A stretch of DNA of 64,000 nt from Akkermansiaceae bacterium. Its GTDB lineage: Bacteria > Verrucomicrobiota > Verrucomicrobiia > Verrucomicrobiales > Akkermansiaceae. The notes beneath the pieces were generated by a model. That model did no database searches. It had not been told where the DNA came from and saw nothing but the letters and a program-made list of their open reading frames with translations. The position numbers were made by a program, and so were the translations under genes. The DNA lies in assembly GCA_024233115.1 (NCBI GenBank), contig JACKQB010000004.1, forward strand, positions 186,001 to 250,000, in the 5' to 3' direction. Below, in pieces: positions 8,752 to 17,558 of the stretch; positions within the stretch are counted from its first letter, which is position 1, and every line of letters begins with the position of its first letter.

Positions 8752-9900
8752 CTATTTCTTAAACGCGTAGCCTTTTTTCTCCGCCTGGGCACGGACCGTT
8801 TTGGCCACGACCTCGTCGAGTGTTTGCACCCCGCTTTTTTCAGCCAGTTCCTTGCGTTTTTCCGCGACGTAGGCACTGCGTTTCTGGTTGAGATCAAGGA
8901 TCCTGGCCTGGATGTCGGCACGCTCCCTGGCCGTTTTTCCGATGTGGGCCTTGCGTTCCTCGAGGGTCATTTTCTGCATCTCCTTCGGCAGGTCCTTGTC
9001 CTTGACCTTGGCGATATCGAACTTCTTGTCTTTGCAGGCGTCAACAAGATCCCAGTTGCCGTTGTAGTAGTTGGCACTGCCCTTGGAAATGGCACGCTGG
9101 ACAGCAGCCCCGCTGGAGGACTTTTCGGCGGCGTTTTTATCCTGTGCGACCTGGTCATGCTGCTTGGCAGCACCGATGCGACCGTAGGCGAGGTAGGTTT
9201 TGTTCAGCTCGGTATTGAGCCTGACGATCTCGGCATCCTGGGGTGCCTCGATGTGGACGACAGCGCGGTTGTGGTCGATGGTCAGATACTTGCCATCTGC
9301 CAGCATGGCTCCGTTTTTCCAACCTCCGGAAATCCCGGCCTGCTCGCTGCCGCAGTGGATCGTATTGACGATAACACCGGCGGCGATCGCAGCTTTGACC
9401 GATTCATCTGCTTTCACGGGTCCCTGGGTGAAGGCTTCGTTGCCGGCGATGAAAATCGCTTTATACACCTTGTTAGACGGGTCCCATTTGAGGTCCTGGG
9501 TGGCGCGACGGATGACCGCACCGCAATATTCCTCACCGCCGTTGGTCTGGAGGGAGAATAGTTGTTTGCTGATTTCATCGAGGTCGCGGGTGAGTGGCTG
9601 GATTTGTCTGATCCAGTGTTCCTCTTTGCTGAGGCTGTCTTTGCCATACTCGTAGAGCGCGACTTCGACGTAGGGCACCTGTCCGTTCTGCCGGGCATCG
9701 ATGAAGGTGTTGACGATTTTCCAGAGCTGGGTTTTGGTCTGTTCGATCAGGCCGGACATACTGCTGCTGGTGTCGAGCAGGATGGCGATCTGGACTTTCG
9801 CCTGGTCGGGTTTCTTGGCTTCGGGTTTCTCAGCCATGGCGGGCTGGAGTGTGAGGGCTGCCAGGGTGATGGCAGTGGCGATGGTGTTTCGGGTTTTCAT
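8752..9900 (-). CDS. Secreted von Willebrand factor A domain protein
   Basis: The 382-residue protein has a signal peptide (~1-23, ending AMA). A VWA domain follows, with a MIDAS motif DTSSSMSG at 43-50, NGGEEYCGAV in the middle and FIAGNEAFTQG. The C-terminal ~130 residues are charged and probably helical (LEERKAHIGKTARERADIQ). VWA domains bind divalent metal and mediate protein contacts; no enzyme domain is visible. It lies 57 bp downstream of another VWA protein on the same strand, so the two are probably co-expressed. The partner is unknown. Confidence 0.8.
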   Translation of the reverse strand: MKTRNTIATAITLAALTLQPAMAEKPEAKKPDQAKVQIAILLDTSSSMSGLIEQTKTQLWKIVNTFIDARQNGQVPYVEVALYEYGKDSLSKEEHWIRQIQPLTRDLDEISKQLFSLQTNGGEEYCGAVIRRATQDLKWDPSNKVYKAIFIAGNEAFTQGPVKADESVKAAIAAGVIVNTIHCGSEQAGISGGWKNGAMLADGKYLTIDHNRAVVHIEAPQDAEIVRLNTELNKTYLAYGRIGAAKQHDQVAQDKNAAEKSSSGAAVQRAISKGSANYYNGNWDLVDACKDKKFDIAKVKDKDLPKEMQKMTLEERKAHIGKTARERADIQARILDLNQKRSAYVAEKRKELAEKSGVQTLDEVVAKTVRAQAEKKGYAFKK

Positions 9901-9957
9901 GGTTTTTATTTGCTTGGGTTGTTGTTGCTTGGGTTGTCGACAGCTTGCAAAGCTGTC

Positions 9958-12219
9958 CTACTTTCCTGACTGGATGAGGTAGGATTGGTTGTCGATGACG
10001 ACGCGGATGTTTTCGCCCAGGGCGAGACAGCTTTGGCGGTTGTCGGCGATGAGACGGGTGGCTATTTTCTGGAATTCGGGACTGGAGACATTGATGTTCC
10101 GGGTTGGGGTGGAGCCGATCTCCTTACCGGCCAGACTGGCATCCACCCACTCGTTGCCTTGGCGGTAGAATGCTTTGTCGGCGACCTGGCAGACCTGTTT
10201 GACCTCGGCTTGTTTGAGACCATCGTCGAGGTATCGGTTACCGGGATTCAACTGGGTGGCGGACTTGGTGCGCTGGATGTTGTAATCCTGGTTCACGGAG
10301 GCGGCGCCGGATCGTTTCTGGACGGCTTTGTGATGAATCTCCGCAGAAGCGCGGCTCACCGCATCGCGGTGCATGTTGTTGCTAAACATCATGCCGTCGG
10401 TGGCCAGAAAGGCGGTGTATTCGGTGAGGATACCGTACTCGGTGGAGAGACGGACAATTTCATCGACCAGTTCCTTGACCTTGGGGTCCTGCATGTTGAC
10501 CGGCTTGCCATTTTCAGCCCCCAGATCGCGTAGAGCCTCGGTGAGGACGGCAATTTTCCGGGTCGCCCAGAGTCGTGGCACATGGGAGTTTCCCAGTCGG
10601 GCTTTTTTCAATGACAGGTCAAACTTGAAGGTGCGTGGCCCCTCCTGATCGTTTCCTGTTAGTTTAAAATGGAGTTGGCCATTCTGGTGATAGCGACCTA
10701 ACACAACGACCTGTTCCCCATCAAACATATCGGGCAGGCGTGCGGGAAGGACATCACTGACCAGACCAGGGGTGACCTTTCCGTTTTCGTCAGTGGATAC
10801 CAGTCCGGGGTCACTGAGCACCGGACCAGACAGGCGGCGAAAGACAGCGGCCACCTTGACCTCCACATCCTCTTTCGGTAATACGTAGGTGGCGCGGGCA
10901 CGGGAGTCATCAGCCAGGCGTGAGAGCAAGGGAGTATTGACATCAACCCCCACCCCAAAGGTGAAGATACGGCGATGATGCCGGTTCGCCCTGGCAATGG
11001 CCTCGCGGATCCTTCCTTCGTGGGTCTGGCCGATTGTTGGCACACCATCGGTTAGAAAAAGAATAATCGGCAGCATGCCCTGGGTTGCTTGTTGCTGGGT
11101 AGCCACCTGGAGGGCATCGTGGATATTGGTACCACCGCTGACACGCACGCTGGAGATGTATTTTCTGGCAGCCAGCAGGCTGTCCCGCGTTTTGATCACG
11201 GGCTTCTCCGCAAAGACCTCGACCGATTCATTGTAGACAATGATGTTAAATGCCTCCCCATCGTTGAGTCCTTCAATGACCTGGGTGGCGGCCTTCAGGG
11301 CTTGCTCCATTTTTTCTCCCGCCATGCTTCCCGACTTGTCGATGACCAGGGTGACTTCACGTAACACGGGCTGTTTTTTCTCGACGGCAGGTGGAGAAAG
11401 CAGAAGCAGGAAATAGCCGCCATGTTTATCCTTTTCCTTACCGGGATAGGCCATGATGGAGGCGCTGGCTTGCTTGTTCTTGCGCTGCGTCGCAGATAGG
11501 CGGAATGAACCCGGCTGCATCTTCCCCTGGTTGGTCAGCTTGATCCGGTTAGGGCCCACCCGACTTTCCCCGGTATGATGCGTGGGTGAGTAGACACCGG
11601 CGAGACCACCTTTGACGGTCCAGTCGACAGCGACGTTCCATGGCACGTGATACTCGGGCGACTCGGTTCGGAGCAGCGTGTAATCGATCCGGTTGCCGTC
11701 GACCTCAAGCATTTCCTCGTAGACAAGGCGCACCCGGCAAGTCCCATGGGCAGTCACGGGGAAGACACTCGATTTAACCAGACCGCTGGCCGCGAATTCC
11801 AGCAGGGCAGGGTCGAGTGAGCGGCGGACGATTTCATCGTAAATTTTGCGTGCCTCGTCGCGGGGAACGAGTTTGGCGGGGAACTTACCCTGGGCACCCT
11901 CGAGTCCGAACTCGCGTATTACGGCATGGACCGAAACCGGGATGATGACGACGGACTCCTGCTGCCGGTTTCCCGGATTGTGCAGGGACATGGTCATGGT
12001 CGTGGTAGCCATCCTGCCAACGATCCTCGCCGATACGTCCACGGAACTTACCTGCACTGGTGCGGGATGGTGGGGCCTGGGACGGACATGCGGCAAAATC
12101 GGAGGGTGCCAGTGGCGATGCGCTGGATGTTTTTCTTCATGGGCAAACAACTGCCGTGGACTCAAGGTACCGGCAATTACGGTGCCACCAAATATTTGAA
12201 CTATTTTTCTGCGATTCAT
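9958..12219 (-). CDS. VIT and VWA domain protein with His-rich N-terminus
   Basis: The 753-residue protein begins MNRRKIVQIFGG, which resembles a Tat or Sec signal. A His-rich linker follows at 27-51 with 8 His in 25 residues. A VIT (inter-alpha-trypsin) domain spans ~57-185 and a VWA domain spans ~288-460, with MIDAS DKSGSMAG at 294-301. The remainder (~465-753) is a beta-rich C-terminal region seen in marine VIT-VWA proteins. The family is widespread and poorly characterised; secretion and metal-dependent binding are inferred. It precedes the smaller VWA gene in the same orientation. It lies between the Fur-family gene and the zinc operon, and the His-rich stretch may bind metal. Confidence 0.85.
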   Translation of the reverse strand: MNRRKIVQIFGGTVIAGTLSPRQLFAHEEKHPAHRHWHPPILPHVRPRPHHPAPVQVSSVDVSARIVGRMATTTMTMSLHNPGNRQQESVVIIPVSVHAVIREFGLEGAQGKFPAKLVPRDEARKIYDEIVRRSLDPALLEFAASGLVKSSVFPVTAHGTCRVRLVYEEMLEVDGNRIDYTLLRTESPEYHVPWNVAVDWTVKGGLAGVYSPTHHTGESRVGPNRIKLTNQGKMQPGSFRLSATQRKNKQASASIMAYPGKEKDKHGGYFLLLLSPPAVEKKQPVLREVTLVIDKSGSMAGEKMEQALKAATQVIEGLNDGEAFNIIVYNESVEVFAEKPVIKTRDSLLAARKYISSVRVSGGTNIHDALQVATQQQATQGMLPIILFLTDGVPTIGQTHEGRIREAIARANRHHRRIFTFGVGVDVNTPLLSRLADDSRARATYVLPKEDVEVKVAAVFRRLSGPVLSDPGLVSTDENGKVTPGLVSDVLPARLPDMFDGEQVVVLGRYHQNGQLHFKLTGNDQEGPRTFKFDLSLKKARLGNSHVPRLWATRKIAVLTEALRDLGAENGKPVNMQDPKVKELVDEIVRLSTEYGILTEYTAFLATDGMMFSNNMHRDAVSRASAEIHHKAVQKRSGAASVNQDYNIQRTKSATQLNPGNRYLDDGLKQAEVKQVCQVADKAFYRQGNEWVDASLAGKEIGSTPTRNINVSSPEFQKIATRLIADNRQSCLALGENIRVVIDNQSYLIQSGK

Positions 12220-12319
12220 GGGATCATCTTTCGTTGATGATCGTAGAATAGGCGCATTTTCCCCGCCTGTGTGTAAATGCTCTGTAAATTATACAGCCGG
12301 GGAGCCAGAACCAGGCTGC

Positions 12320-13144
12320 TTACATCATGGCGAAGATCTCTGCCGGTGTTTTCCCCTGCTCACGCAGGGTGCGGAGACTGAGGGAGTCGTCACGCTTGGC
12401 GAGGCGTTTTCCTTGATCATCGAGGATGAGCCGGTGGTGGTGGTAGGTGGGAATCGGCAGGCCTAACAATTTTTGCAACAACCGGTGCACATGGGTCGAT
12501 GCAAGCAGATCCTCGCCACGGGTGACATCGGTGATTTTCTGAAAAGCATCATCGATCACAACCGCGAGATGGTAGGAGGTGGCGATGTCTTTTCGGGCAA
12601 GCACCACATCGCCTAACAAAAAAGGATCCACCTCCACCCGGCCTTTGATTTCGTCTTCAAAGCCCAGTGGCCCGGCGAGTCTGGCTGCGGAGCAGGTATC
12701 GAGTCGCCAACAGTGCCCCAGCCCGGCCGCGATCCGGTCAGCGCGTTCCATGGCTGACAATGACCGGCAGGTCCCAGGGTACAAGGTGCCTTCCGGACCA
12801 TGGGGCGCGTTTCCCATCGATTCAATTTCCTGCTGGATCTCACGGCGGGTGCAGAAACAGGGATAGACCACCTCGAGCGACTTGAGTTTTTCCAAGGCTT
12901 CCAGATACGCAGGGAGTCGGTCGCTTTGACGGATCGGCGTTCCGTCCCATTGCAACCCGAGCCATGACAAGTCCCGCTCGATGGCGAGGTAGTAGTGATC
13001 CCTCACCCGCGTCACGTCGATATCCTCGAACCGGAGTAGAAAACGTCCCCCGTTTTCCATGGCACAATCGTACGCATAGGCCGCCGCATAAGCATGCCCC
13101 AAATGAAGCATCCCTGTCGGTGATGGCGCAAAGCGAGTGACCAT
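12320..13144 (-). CDS. gluQ: Glutamyl-Q tRNA(Asp) synthetase
   Basis: The start at 13144 gives MVTRFAPSPTG, the standard N-terminus of the family; the frame runs 14 codons further upstream. The 274-residue protein has only the catalytic half of a glutamyl-tRNA synthetase: HLGH at 14-17, LRFEDID, a CFC zinc-type cysteine cluster (YPCFCTRREI) and a KLAKR-like second signature (GKRLAKRDDS) near the C-terminus. There is no anticodon-binding domain. GluQ attaches glutamate to queuosine in tRNA(Asp). The end is a single TAA at 12320-12322. Confidence 0.9.
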   Translation of the reverse strand: MVTRFAPSPTGMLHLGHAYAAAYAYDCAMENGGRFLLRFEDIDVTRVRDHYYLAIERDLSWLGLQWDGTPIRQSDRLPAYLEALEKLKSLEVVYPCFCTRREIQQEIESMGNAPHGPEGTLYPGTCRSLSAMERADRIAAGLGHCWRLDTCSAARLAGPLGFEDEIKGRVEVDPFLLGDVVLARKDIATSYHLAVVIDDAFQKITDVTRGEDLLASTHVHRLLQKLLGLPIPTYHHHRLILDDQGKRLAKRDDSLSLRTLREQGKTPAEIFAMM

Positions 13145-13209
13145 GGTTTGTCTTTTAAACCCGAGGAAACAAACGCCAAACACCAAATGGCCGGACTTAA
13201 CAAAAAAAT

Positions 13210-13251
13210 GTTAACGCAAAATACTTGCAATAGTTTCTATCTTGCGTTAAC
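13210..13251. promoter_or_regulatory. Perfect inverted repeat upstream of znuA (candidate Zur operator)
   Basis: GTTAACGCAA (13210-13219) and TTGCGTTAAC (13242-13251) are perfect inverted 10-mers. Their centres are 32 bp apart, about three helical turns. The second arm ends 12 bp before the znuA start codon. The segment is much more AT-rich than its surroundings and also contains TTGCAA (13225-13230), which could be part of a -35 element. Placement suggests metal-dependent repression of the zinc operon. The sequence is not a textbook Zur box, so this is inference. Confidence 0.5.
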
Positions 13252-13263
13252 GCTCCTTCCGCC

Positions 13264-14157
13264 ATGAAAAAGATCTCTCTGCTCCTCGGAATTTCCATAC
13301 TTGCGCTGGTTACGACAGCAACGGAAGCTGCGCGGTTGAAAGTAGCCAGTTTGCACCCCCTGATCACGGATGTTGCCCGTCAGGTGGCGGGGCAGCACGC
13401 CGAGGTGGTGCAGCTGATCGCTCCCCATGAGGACCCGCATCATTTCAAGCCCACGCCGAAGGCCCTGCTCAGGGCGAAGGGGGCGAGCCTCTATCTGGCG
13501 AGTGGCAAAAACCTGGAAACCTATCTGGACAAACTCAGGAGCACCCTGGGCAGCAGCGCCAAGGTGGTTGAGGTGGGAAGGACTATTCCGTCGCAGAAAA
13601 TCAGTGGTCGCGACAGTCAGTATGTGTGTTGTCCGCAGCACGCGCACGGTGCGATCGACCCCCACTGGTGGCACCGCGTCAGCAACATGCAGAAGGCCGC
13701 CCGTGTCATTGCCAAGGAGTATGCCGAGGCCGACCCCGCGAACGCGGACGCCTACAAGGCCAATGCCGCCGCCTACTCAAAACGCCTGTCTGCCCTGCAC
13801 TCCTGGATCAAGCGTGAGGTCAGTCGCATCCCGCGTCAAAACCGCATCCTCAGCACGGCGCACGCCGCGTTTGGATATTTTTGCAAGGAATACGGGTTCA
13901 AGGCTCTGCCGGTGAAAGGCCTCACCGCCCAGCAAAAGACCAGTGCCAGCTATCAAGCGCTGGCGATCAGCGAGCTGCGCAAAAACCATGTCAAAGCCAT
14001 CTTCCCGGAGCAGCGGGCGAACCCCAAGTCGCTGCAGATCATCGCCAGGGAAGCCGGTGTCCGCATCGGAGGCACGCTGGCGGCTGACGGATCGACAAAC
14101 TACGAGAAGATGATGAGGGACAACGTCAGTAAAATCGTCTCGGCACTCGCTCGCTAA
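13264..14157 (+). CDS. znuA: Zinc/manganese ABC transporter substrate-binding protein
   Basis: The 297-residue protein has a signal peptide (~1-23) and the TroA/ZnuA cluster-9 fold. Metal-ligand positions are visible: the DPHHF motif (H59/H60), DPHWW (H134) and STAHAAFGYF (H200), plus an acidic fourth ligand, either E249 or D275. A short Cys/His loop, CCPQHAHG (122-129), stands where ZnuA proteins carry a His-rich loop, which favours zinc over manganese. It captures metal in the periplasm and hands it to ZnuB. It is the first gene of the operon, 12 bp downstream of a palindromic site. Confidence 0.92.
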   Translation: MKKISLLLGISILALVTTATEAARLKVASLHPLITDVARQVAGQHAEVVQLIAPHEDPHHFKPTPKALLRAKGASLYLASGKNLETYLDKLRSTLGSSAKVVEVGRTIPSQKISGRDSQYVCCPQHAHGAIDPHWWHRVSNMQKAARVIAKEYAEADPANADAYKANAAAYSKRLSALHSWIKREVSRIPRQNRILSTAHAAFGYFCKEYGFKALPVKGLTAQQKTSASYQALAISELRKNHVKAIFPEQRANPKSLQIIAREAGVRIGGTLAADGSTNYEKMMRDNVSKIVSALAR

Positions 14158-14201
14158 CACCCGGCGGTCACTGCCACGTAGCCCGATTTTTTTTCTAACG
14201 C

Positions 14202-14678
14202 ATGAAAGGCCAGCCACCGATCCAAGCCCTGCTGTTGCTCGTCGTTCTGGCGATTGTCGGATTTGCCGGCAGTCTCTACATCGACACCGGCGCGCCCGCC
14301 ACCCCGGCTGCCCCACAACAGGCAAACGACGATGGCGAGCACACGGTGGAGGCCGAGATCGAGTTTACGTTTTCAACGCCACCGCAGTCCTACACCCTCA
14401 AGCGGCCATCGGAGAGCGGCGGGGAGGACGTGGTGCTTCTCAGCGTTGCCTCGCCTGCGGAAAACCCGGACTACCGCGACGTAAAACTCGTCGCCCACCG
14501 GGATGTCACCTACTGGCTCGATGTCGTCTGGCCCGACGATGCCGTGGACGGCAGCCACCACTTCGTGCAGGTGAGCATTTCCCCGGACCATGGAGAAGGC
14601 CAGAAGTATTCCTTTTTCAGCAGCTCCAGGGAAATGAACGAAACCTTCGAATACAACACGGGAGGACATCATGAGTAA
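14202..14678 (+). CDS. Unknown membrane-anchored protein in the zinc operon
   Basis: I do not recognise this 158-residue protein. It has one N-terminal hydrophobic segment (about 9-26, LLLLVVLAIVGFAGSLY), a Pro/Ala-rich linker, and a beta-rich domain exposed to the periplasm (from ~48 onward, e.g. EIEFTFSTPPQSYTL and VTYWLDVVW). It ends in a His-containing tail (TGGHHE). Its end overlaps the znuC start by 8 bp, so it is firmly part of the znu operon. It could be an accessory metal chaperone or an adaptor between the inner-membrane pump and the outer-membrane barrel; neither is shown by the sequence. Confidence 0.75.
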   Translation: MKGQPPIQALLLLVVLAIVGFAGSLYIDTGAPATPAAPQQANDDGEHTVEAEIEFTFSTPPQSYTLKRPSESGGEDVVLLSVASPAENPDYRDVKLVAHRDVTYWLDVVWPDDAVDGSHHFVQVSISPDHGEGQKYSFFSSSREMNETFEYNTGGHHE

Positions 14679-15429
14679 GTGCACCCATACCCACAACCGA
14701 GGTCAGACTCACGAGTTGATCATCCGCGACCTGGAAGTCGCCTACCGCGATGTCAGTGTCCTGGAAAACATCAACCTTCAGGTCCGCTGCGGTAACAGCC
14801 TGGCATTGGTCGGGCCTAACGGCGCGGGCAAAAGCACGCTGCTCAAAGCCATCGCGGGACTGGTCAAGCGCAAGACCGGAAGCGTCTCCTGGTGCGGCGA
14901 GGACAACGTCCAGTGCCGTGGCGGCGAGTTCGCCTACCTTCCCCAGCACGAGGAAGTCAACTGGGACTTCCCGGTCACCGTCCGTGGCGTTGTGGAAATG
15001 GGGCGCTACTCCCAGCTCGGCGCGTGGGGGAAGTTCACTAAAAAAGATGAGCTCGCGGTCGAGCAAGCACTCCATCTGATGGAAATGGACGGCGAGCTCG
15101 CCAACCGCCAGATCAGTGAGCTATCAGGAGGCCAGAAACAACGCGCGTTCATCGCCCGGGCGGTGGCGCAGGAGGCGCATGTCCTGTTGTTAGACGAGCC
15201 GTTTACGGGGCTTGATCGTGACCATACGGCGAACCTGACCCGTCTGCTGCGCAAGCTTGCCATGGAACACCGGTTGGTGATCGCCTCCCACCACGACATC
15301 AACACGCTGGCGGATATCTTTGATCACGTGTTGTTACTCAACCGCAACATTGTGGCCTACGGGGAGTGCCAGACCGTGCTCACCGAGGAAAACCTCAACC
15401 TCACCTTCAAAACAGCGGACAATGAATGA
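14671..15429 (+). CDS. znuC: Zinc ABC transporter ATP-binding protein
   Basis: The 252-residue ATPase has Walker A GPNGAGKST at 48-56, the ABC signature LSGGQKQR, Walker B LLLDEP and a switch histidine in ASHHD. The N-terminus carries an extra Cys/His segment (CTHTHNRGQTH, 4-14) not needed for the fold. A strong Shine-Dalgarno, GGGAGGA, precedes the start; this is unusual in this window and fits translation reinitiation within an operon. It overlaps the preceding gene by 8 bp and the following permease gene by 8 bp. Confidence 0.94.
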   Translation: MSKCTHTHNRGQTHELIIRDLEVAYRDVSVLENINLQVRCGNSLALVGPNGAGKSTLLKAIAGLVKRKTGSVSWCGEDNVQCRGGEFAYLPQHEEVNWDFPVTVRGVVEMGRYSQLGAWGKFTKKDELAVEQALHLMEMDGELANRQISELSGGQKQRAFIARAVAQEAHVLLLDEPFTGLDRDHTANLTRLLRKLAMEHRLVIASHHDINTLADIFDHVLLLNRNIVAYGECQTVLTEENLNLTFKTADNE

Positions 15430-16300
15430 ACTTCTGCAAATGCTCGATATGCCGTTTTTTCGCCGCGCCCTGGTGGCGGCGGCGCTGATCGGATTTACCA
15501 ACGGCTTTGTCAGTGGCTTTGTCCTGTTGCGGAAAAGCTCGCTGACCTTGAGCGCGCTTTGCCACACCCTGCTGCCGGGCATCGTTATTGTGGTGCTCAT
15601 CACCGGCGCGCTGACCCAGGCGGGTGCGTTTACGGGAGCCTTGCTCGCCGCCCTGATTGTCGGGCTCGGCTCGATCTCGGTGACCCGCAACACCCGGCTG
15701 CCCCAGAGCACCGCGCTGGCGATATTCTTTACCACCGCCTTCGCGCTGGGAATCGTTCTCATCCAGTACACCCACACGGTGCAGAATCTCGAGGACTGGC
15801 TGTTTGGAAACATCCTTTCTGTGAGTGACTCCGACTTGCAGGTGTTCTTTGGCATCTCCTGTTTCATCCTTCTGAGCGCGACCCTTTTCATGCGACCGCT
15901 CCTGCTGACCTTGTTTGAACCGAATGTCGCTGCCGTGCAGGGGGTGGGTGTGCGCTGGATGAATTACCTGCTCTACGCGCTGATGATTTTCGCCCTGATG
16001 GCAAGTTTCCAAGCGGTCGGCCCGATCCTCTCGATCGGTCTGCTCGTCGTCCCGGGTGCCATCGTCTCACTCTTCACCAACCAGACGCGGTGGTTGTTCT
16101 GGGGCGGAGGCATCGTCGGCTGCCTGAGCTCCATGCTGGCTGTGGTGATTTCCGTCCCCCTCAACATCCCGACCGGCCCGGCCATCGTCCTGGTGCTGGG
16201 TATCATCTTCCTCATCGCCTATTTCGTAAACCCCAACTACGGGCCGTTGAAACGCCTGCAAACGAACAACAAAAACAACAAAAGTAAGAATGTACCATAA
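15422..16300 (+). CDS. znuB: Zinc ABC transporter permease
   Basis: The start at 15422 gives a 292-residue ABC-3 family permease with about eight hydrophobic segments (e.g. ALVAAALIGFTNGF near the start and GPILSIGLLVVPGAIVSL in the conserved core). The family forms the inner-membrane channel for zinc or manganese with ZnuC as motor. It overlaps znuC by 8 bp and the next gene by 11 bp, so all are translated from one message. The C-terminus is basic and Asn/Lys-rich (TNNKNNKSKN), probably cytoplasmic. Confidence 0.93.
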   Translation: MNELLQMLDMPFFRRALVAAALIGFTNGFVSGFVLLRKSSLTLSALCHTLLPGIVIVVLITGALTQAGAFTGALLAALIVGLGSISVTRNTRLPQSTALAIFFTTAFALGIVLIQYTHTVQNLEDWLFGNILSVSDSDLQVFFGISCFILLSATLFMRPLLLTLFEPNVAAVQGVGVRWMNYLLYALMIFALMASFQAVGPILSIGLLVVPGAIVSLFTNQTRWLFWGGGIVGCLSSMLAVVISVPLNIPTGPAIVLVLGIIFLIAYFVNPNYGPLKRLQTNNKNNKSKNVP

Positions 16301-17459
16301 AAACACCCAATACCTAGTCGTTTCCTCGTTGCTTGGGGTCATGCCTCTCACCCTAACAGCAGAAGCAAATCCGGACACAGAAGCCACGGTGCCGCCGGTC
16401 AAAGAAGAAGCATCGATCCGGCTGGAGCCTACCTTGCATCTGCGGCTGACTCACGGAAACACCTCGCTTCCCGCTGATGAAGTCGCCTTTGCAGGTCATG
16501 ATCCCTCGGAGGACGGCTTCAATTTCCAGGGCTTTGAAATCGGCGGCAACATCTACCTCGGCGAATACGTCAGCGGCTTTACCACGGTGAATATTTTCAA
16601 AACAGACGGGGAAGAATTCGACGCGGAATTTGAGGAAGGCTTTCTCAAACTGCACAACCTGCCCGGAGGCTTCGAGGTCCGTGGGGGCCGCATGCTGGCA
16701 CGTTTCGGCGACCAGAACGCGCACCATTTACACGCTTGGGATTTTGCCAACTCAAATATCGCCAACGTCAGATACCTCGGTGACGACGGCTTCGCCTATG
16801 ACGGCGGTGAACTGACCTGGATCGCGCCCACGCCGTGGACAGATTCTCTCAGCGTCGGATTTGGCTCACCGGTCGCCCATGAACATGAAGGTCATGACGA
16901 GGGGCACGTAGGTCACGACCATCACGAGGAGGCGGAAATGGCTCGTCCCGTCGGGGATGTCATCGTGGTTCGCTATCAGGCGAAGTTCGGGCCAAACGAT
17001 TTCCACCGCTTTAAGGTGGGCGGCAGTTTCCTAACAGGAGATAATGGATTCGACATGACCACTGATATCTACGGGGCTGATTTCACCTACACCTGGCGTG
17101 AAAACGGACTTGAACCCGGTGGTCGCCAGTTCCGCTGGCGCAGCGAGTGGATCATGCGCGATGTCGAGAACGACGAAGGTGGCTTCGAGGACAACGGCTA
17201 CAACACCGCCCTGCTCTGGGAATTCATCGAGAACTGGGAAGCCGGGTTACGCTACGAGTATCTTGAGGGTGTCGAGGACCCCGAGTTGTTAGAAAGAAAA
17301 CGCACCTCACTGTCCATCGCCAGAAGGTTTGACCTCGGTAATGATCTCACGGGCCTCGTGCGTCTCCAGTACGACCACGATGACATCAAGGGACACGGCG
17401 ACGAAGACAGTATCTGGCTGCAGTTTGGCTTCGACTGGGGCCCGGGCGAAGTACGCTAG
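16290..17459 (+). CDS. His-rich outer-membrane barrel protein coupled to znuB (copy 1)
   Basis: The 389-residue protein has a signal peptide (~1-25). It is built of alternating short beta-strands ending in aromatic residues, as in outer-membrane porins; the final strand is SIWLQFGFDW followed by a short tail. Residues 197-212 form a His/Asp/Glu-rich loop with 7 His in 16 residues. Other conserved elements are AGHDP (68-72) and HAWDFANSNIANVRYLGDDG (148-167). The gene begins 11 bp inside znuB. No TonB box or plug domain is seen, so it is not a ZnuD-type receptor. A zinc-selective porin or surface zinc-binding protein is inferred. The gene downstream is a paralogue. Confidence 0.8.
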   Translation: MYHKNTQYLVVSSLLGVMPLTLTAEANPDTEATVPPVKEEASIRLEPTLHLRLTHGNTSLPADEVAFAGHDPSEDGFNFQGFEIGGNIYLGEYVSGFTTVNIFKTDGEEFDAEFEEGFLKLHNLPGGFEVRGGRMLARFGDQNAHHLHAWDFANSNIANVRYLGDDGFAYDGGELTWIAPTPWTDSLSVGFGSPVAHEHEGHDEGHVGHDHHEEAEMARPVGDVIVVRYQAKFGPNDFHRFKVGGSFLTGDNGFDMTTDIYGADFTYTWRENGLEPGGRQFRWRSEWIMRDVENDEGGFEDNGYNTALLWEFIENWEAGLRYEYLEGVEDPELLERKRTSLSIARRFDLGNDLTGLVRLQYDHDDIKGHGDEDSIWLQFGFDWGPGEVR

Positions 17460-17513
17460 AATTCCATCTGCTCGATTTAGGGTTGGTCAGTGCCAATCTT
17501 AACGACTAATGTG

Positions 17514-17550
17514 TCGGGACGCGGTCATCCGCCATGTCCCGATATTTTTT
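17514..17550 (+). terminator. Terminator or attenuator hairpin between the two barrel genes
   Basis: TCGGGAC (17514-17520) pairs with GTCCCGA (17536-17542), with an inner GCGG/CCGC stem, and TATTTTTT follows at 17543-17550. It lies 54 bp after the first barrel gene and 9 bp before the second start codon. It may reduce read-through into the second copy. Confidence 0.75.
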
Positions 17551-17558
17551 CCAGCCCT

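Noticed and set aside
8584..9561. 325-codon open frame on the plus strand
   Set aside because: It is antisense to the VWA gene, which has a signal peptide and MIDAS motif.
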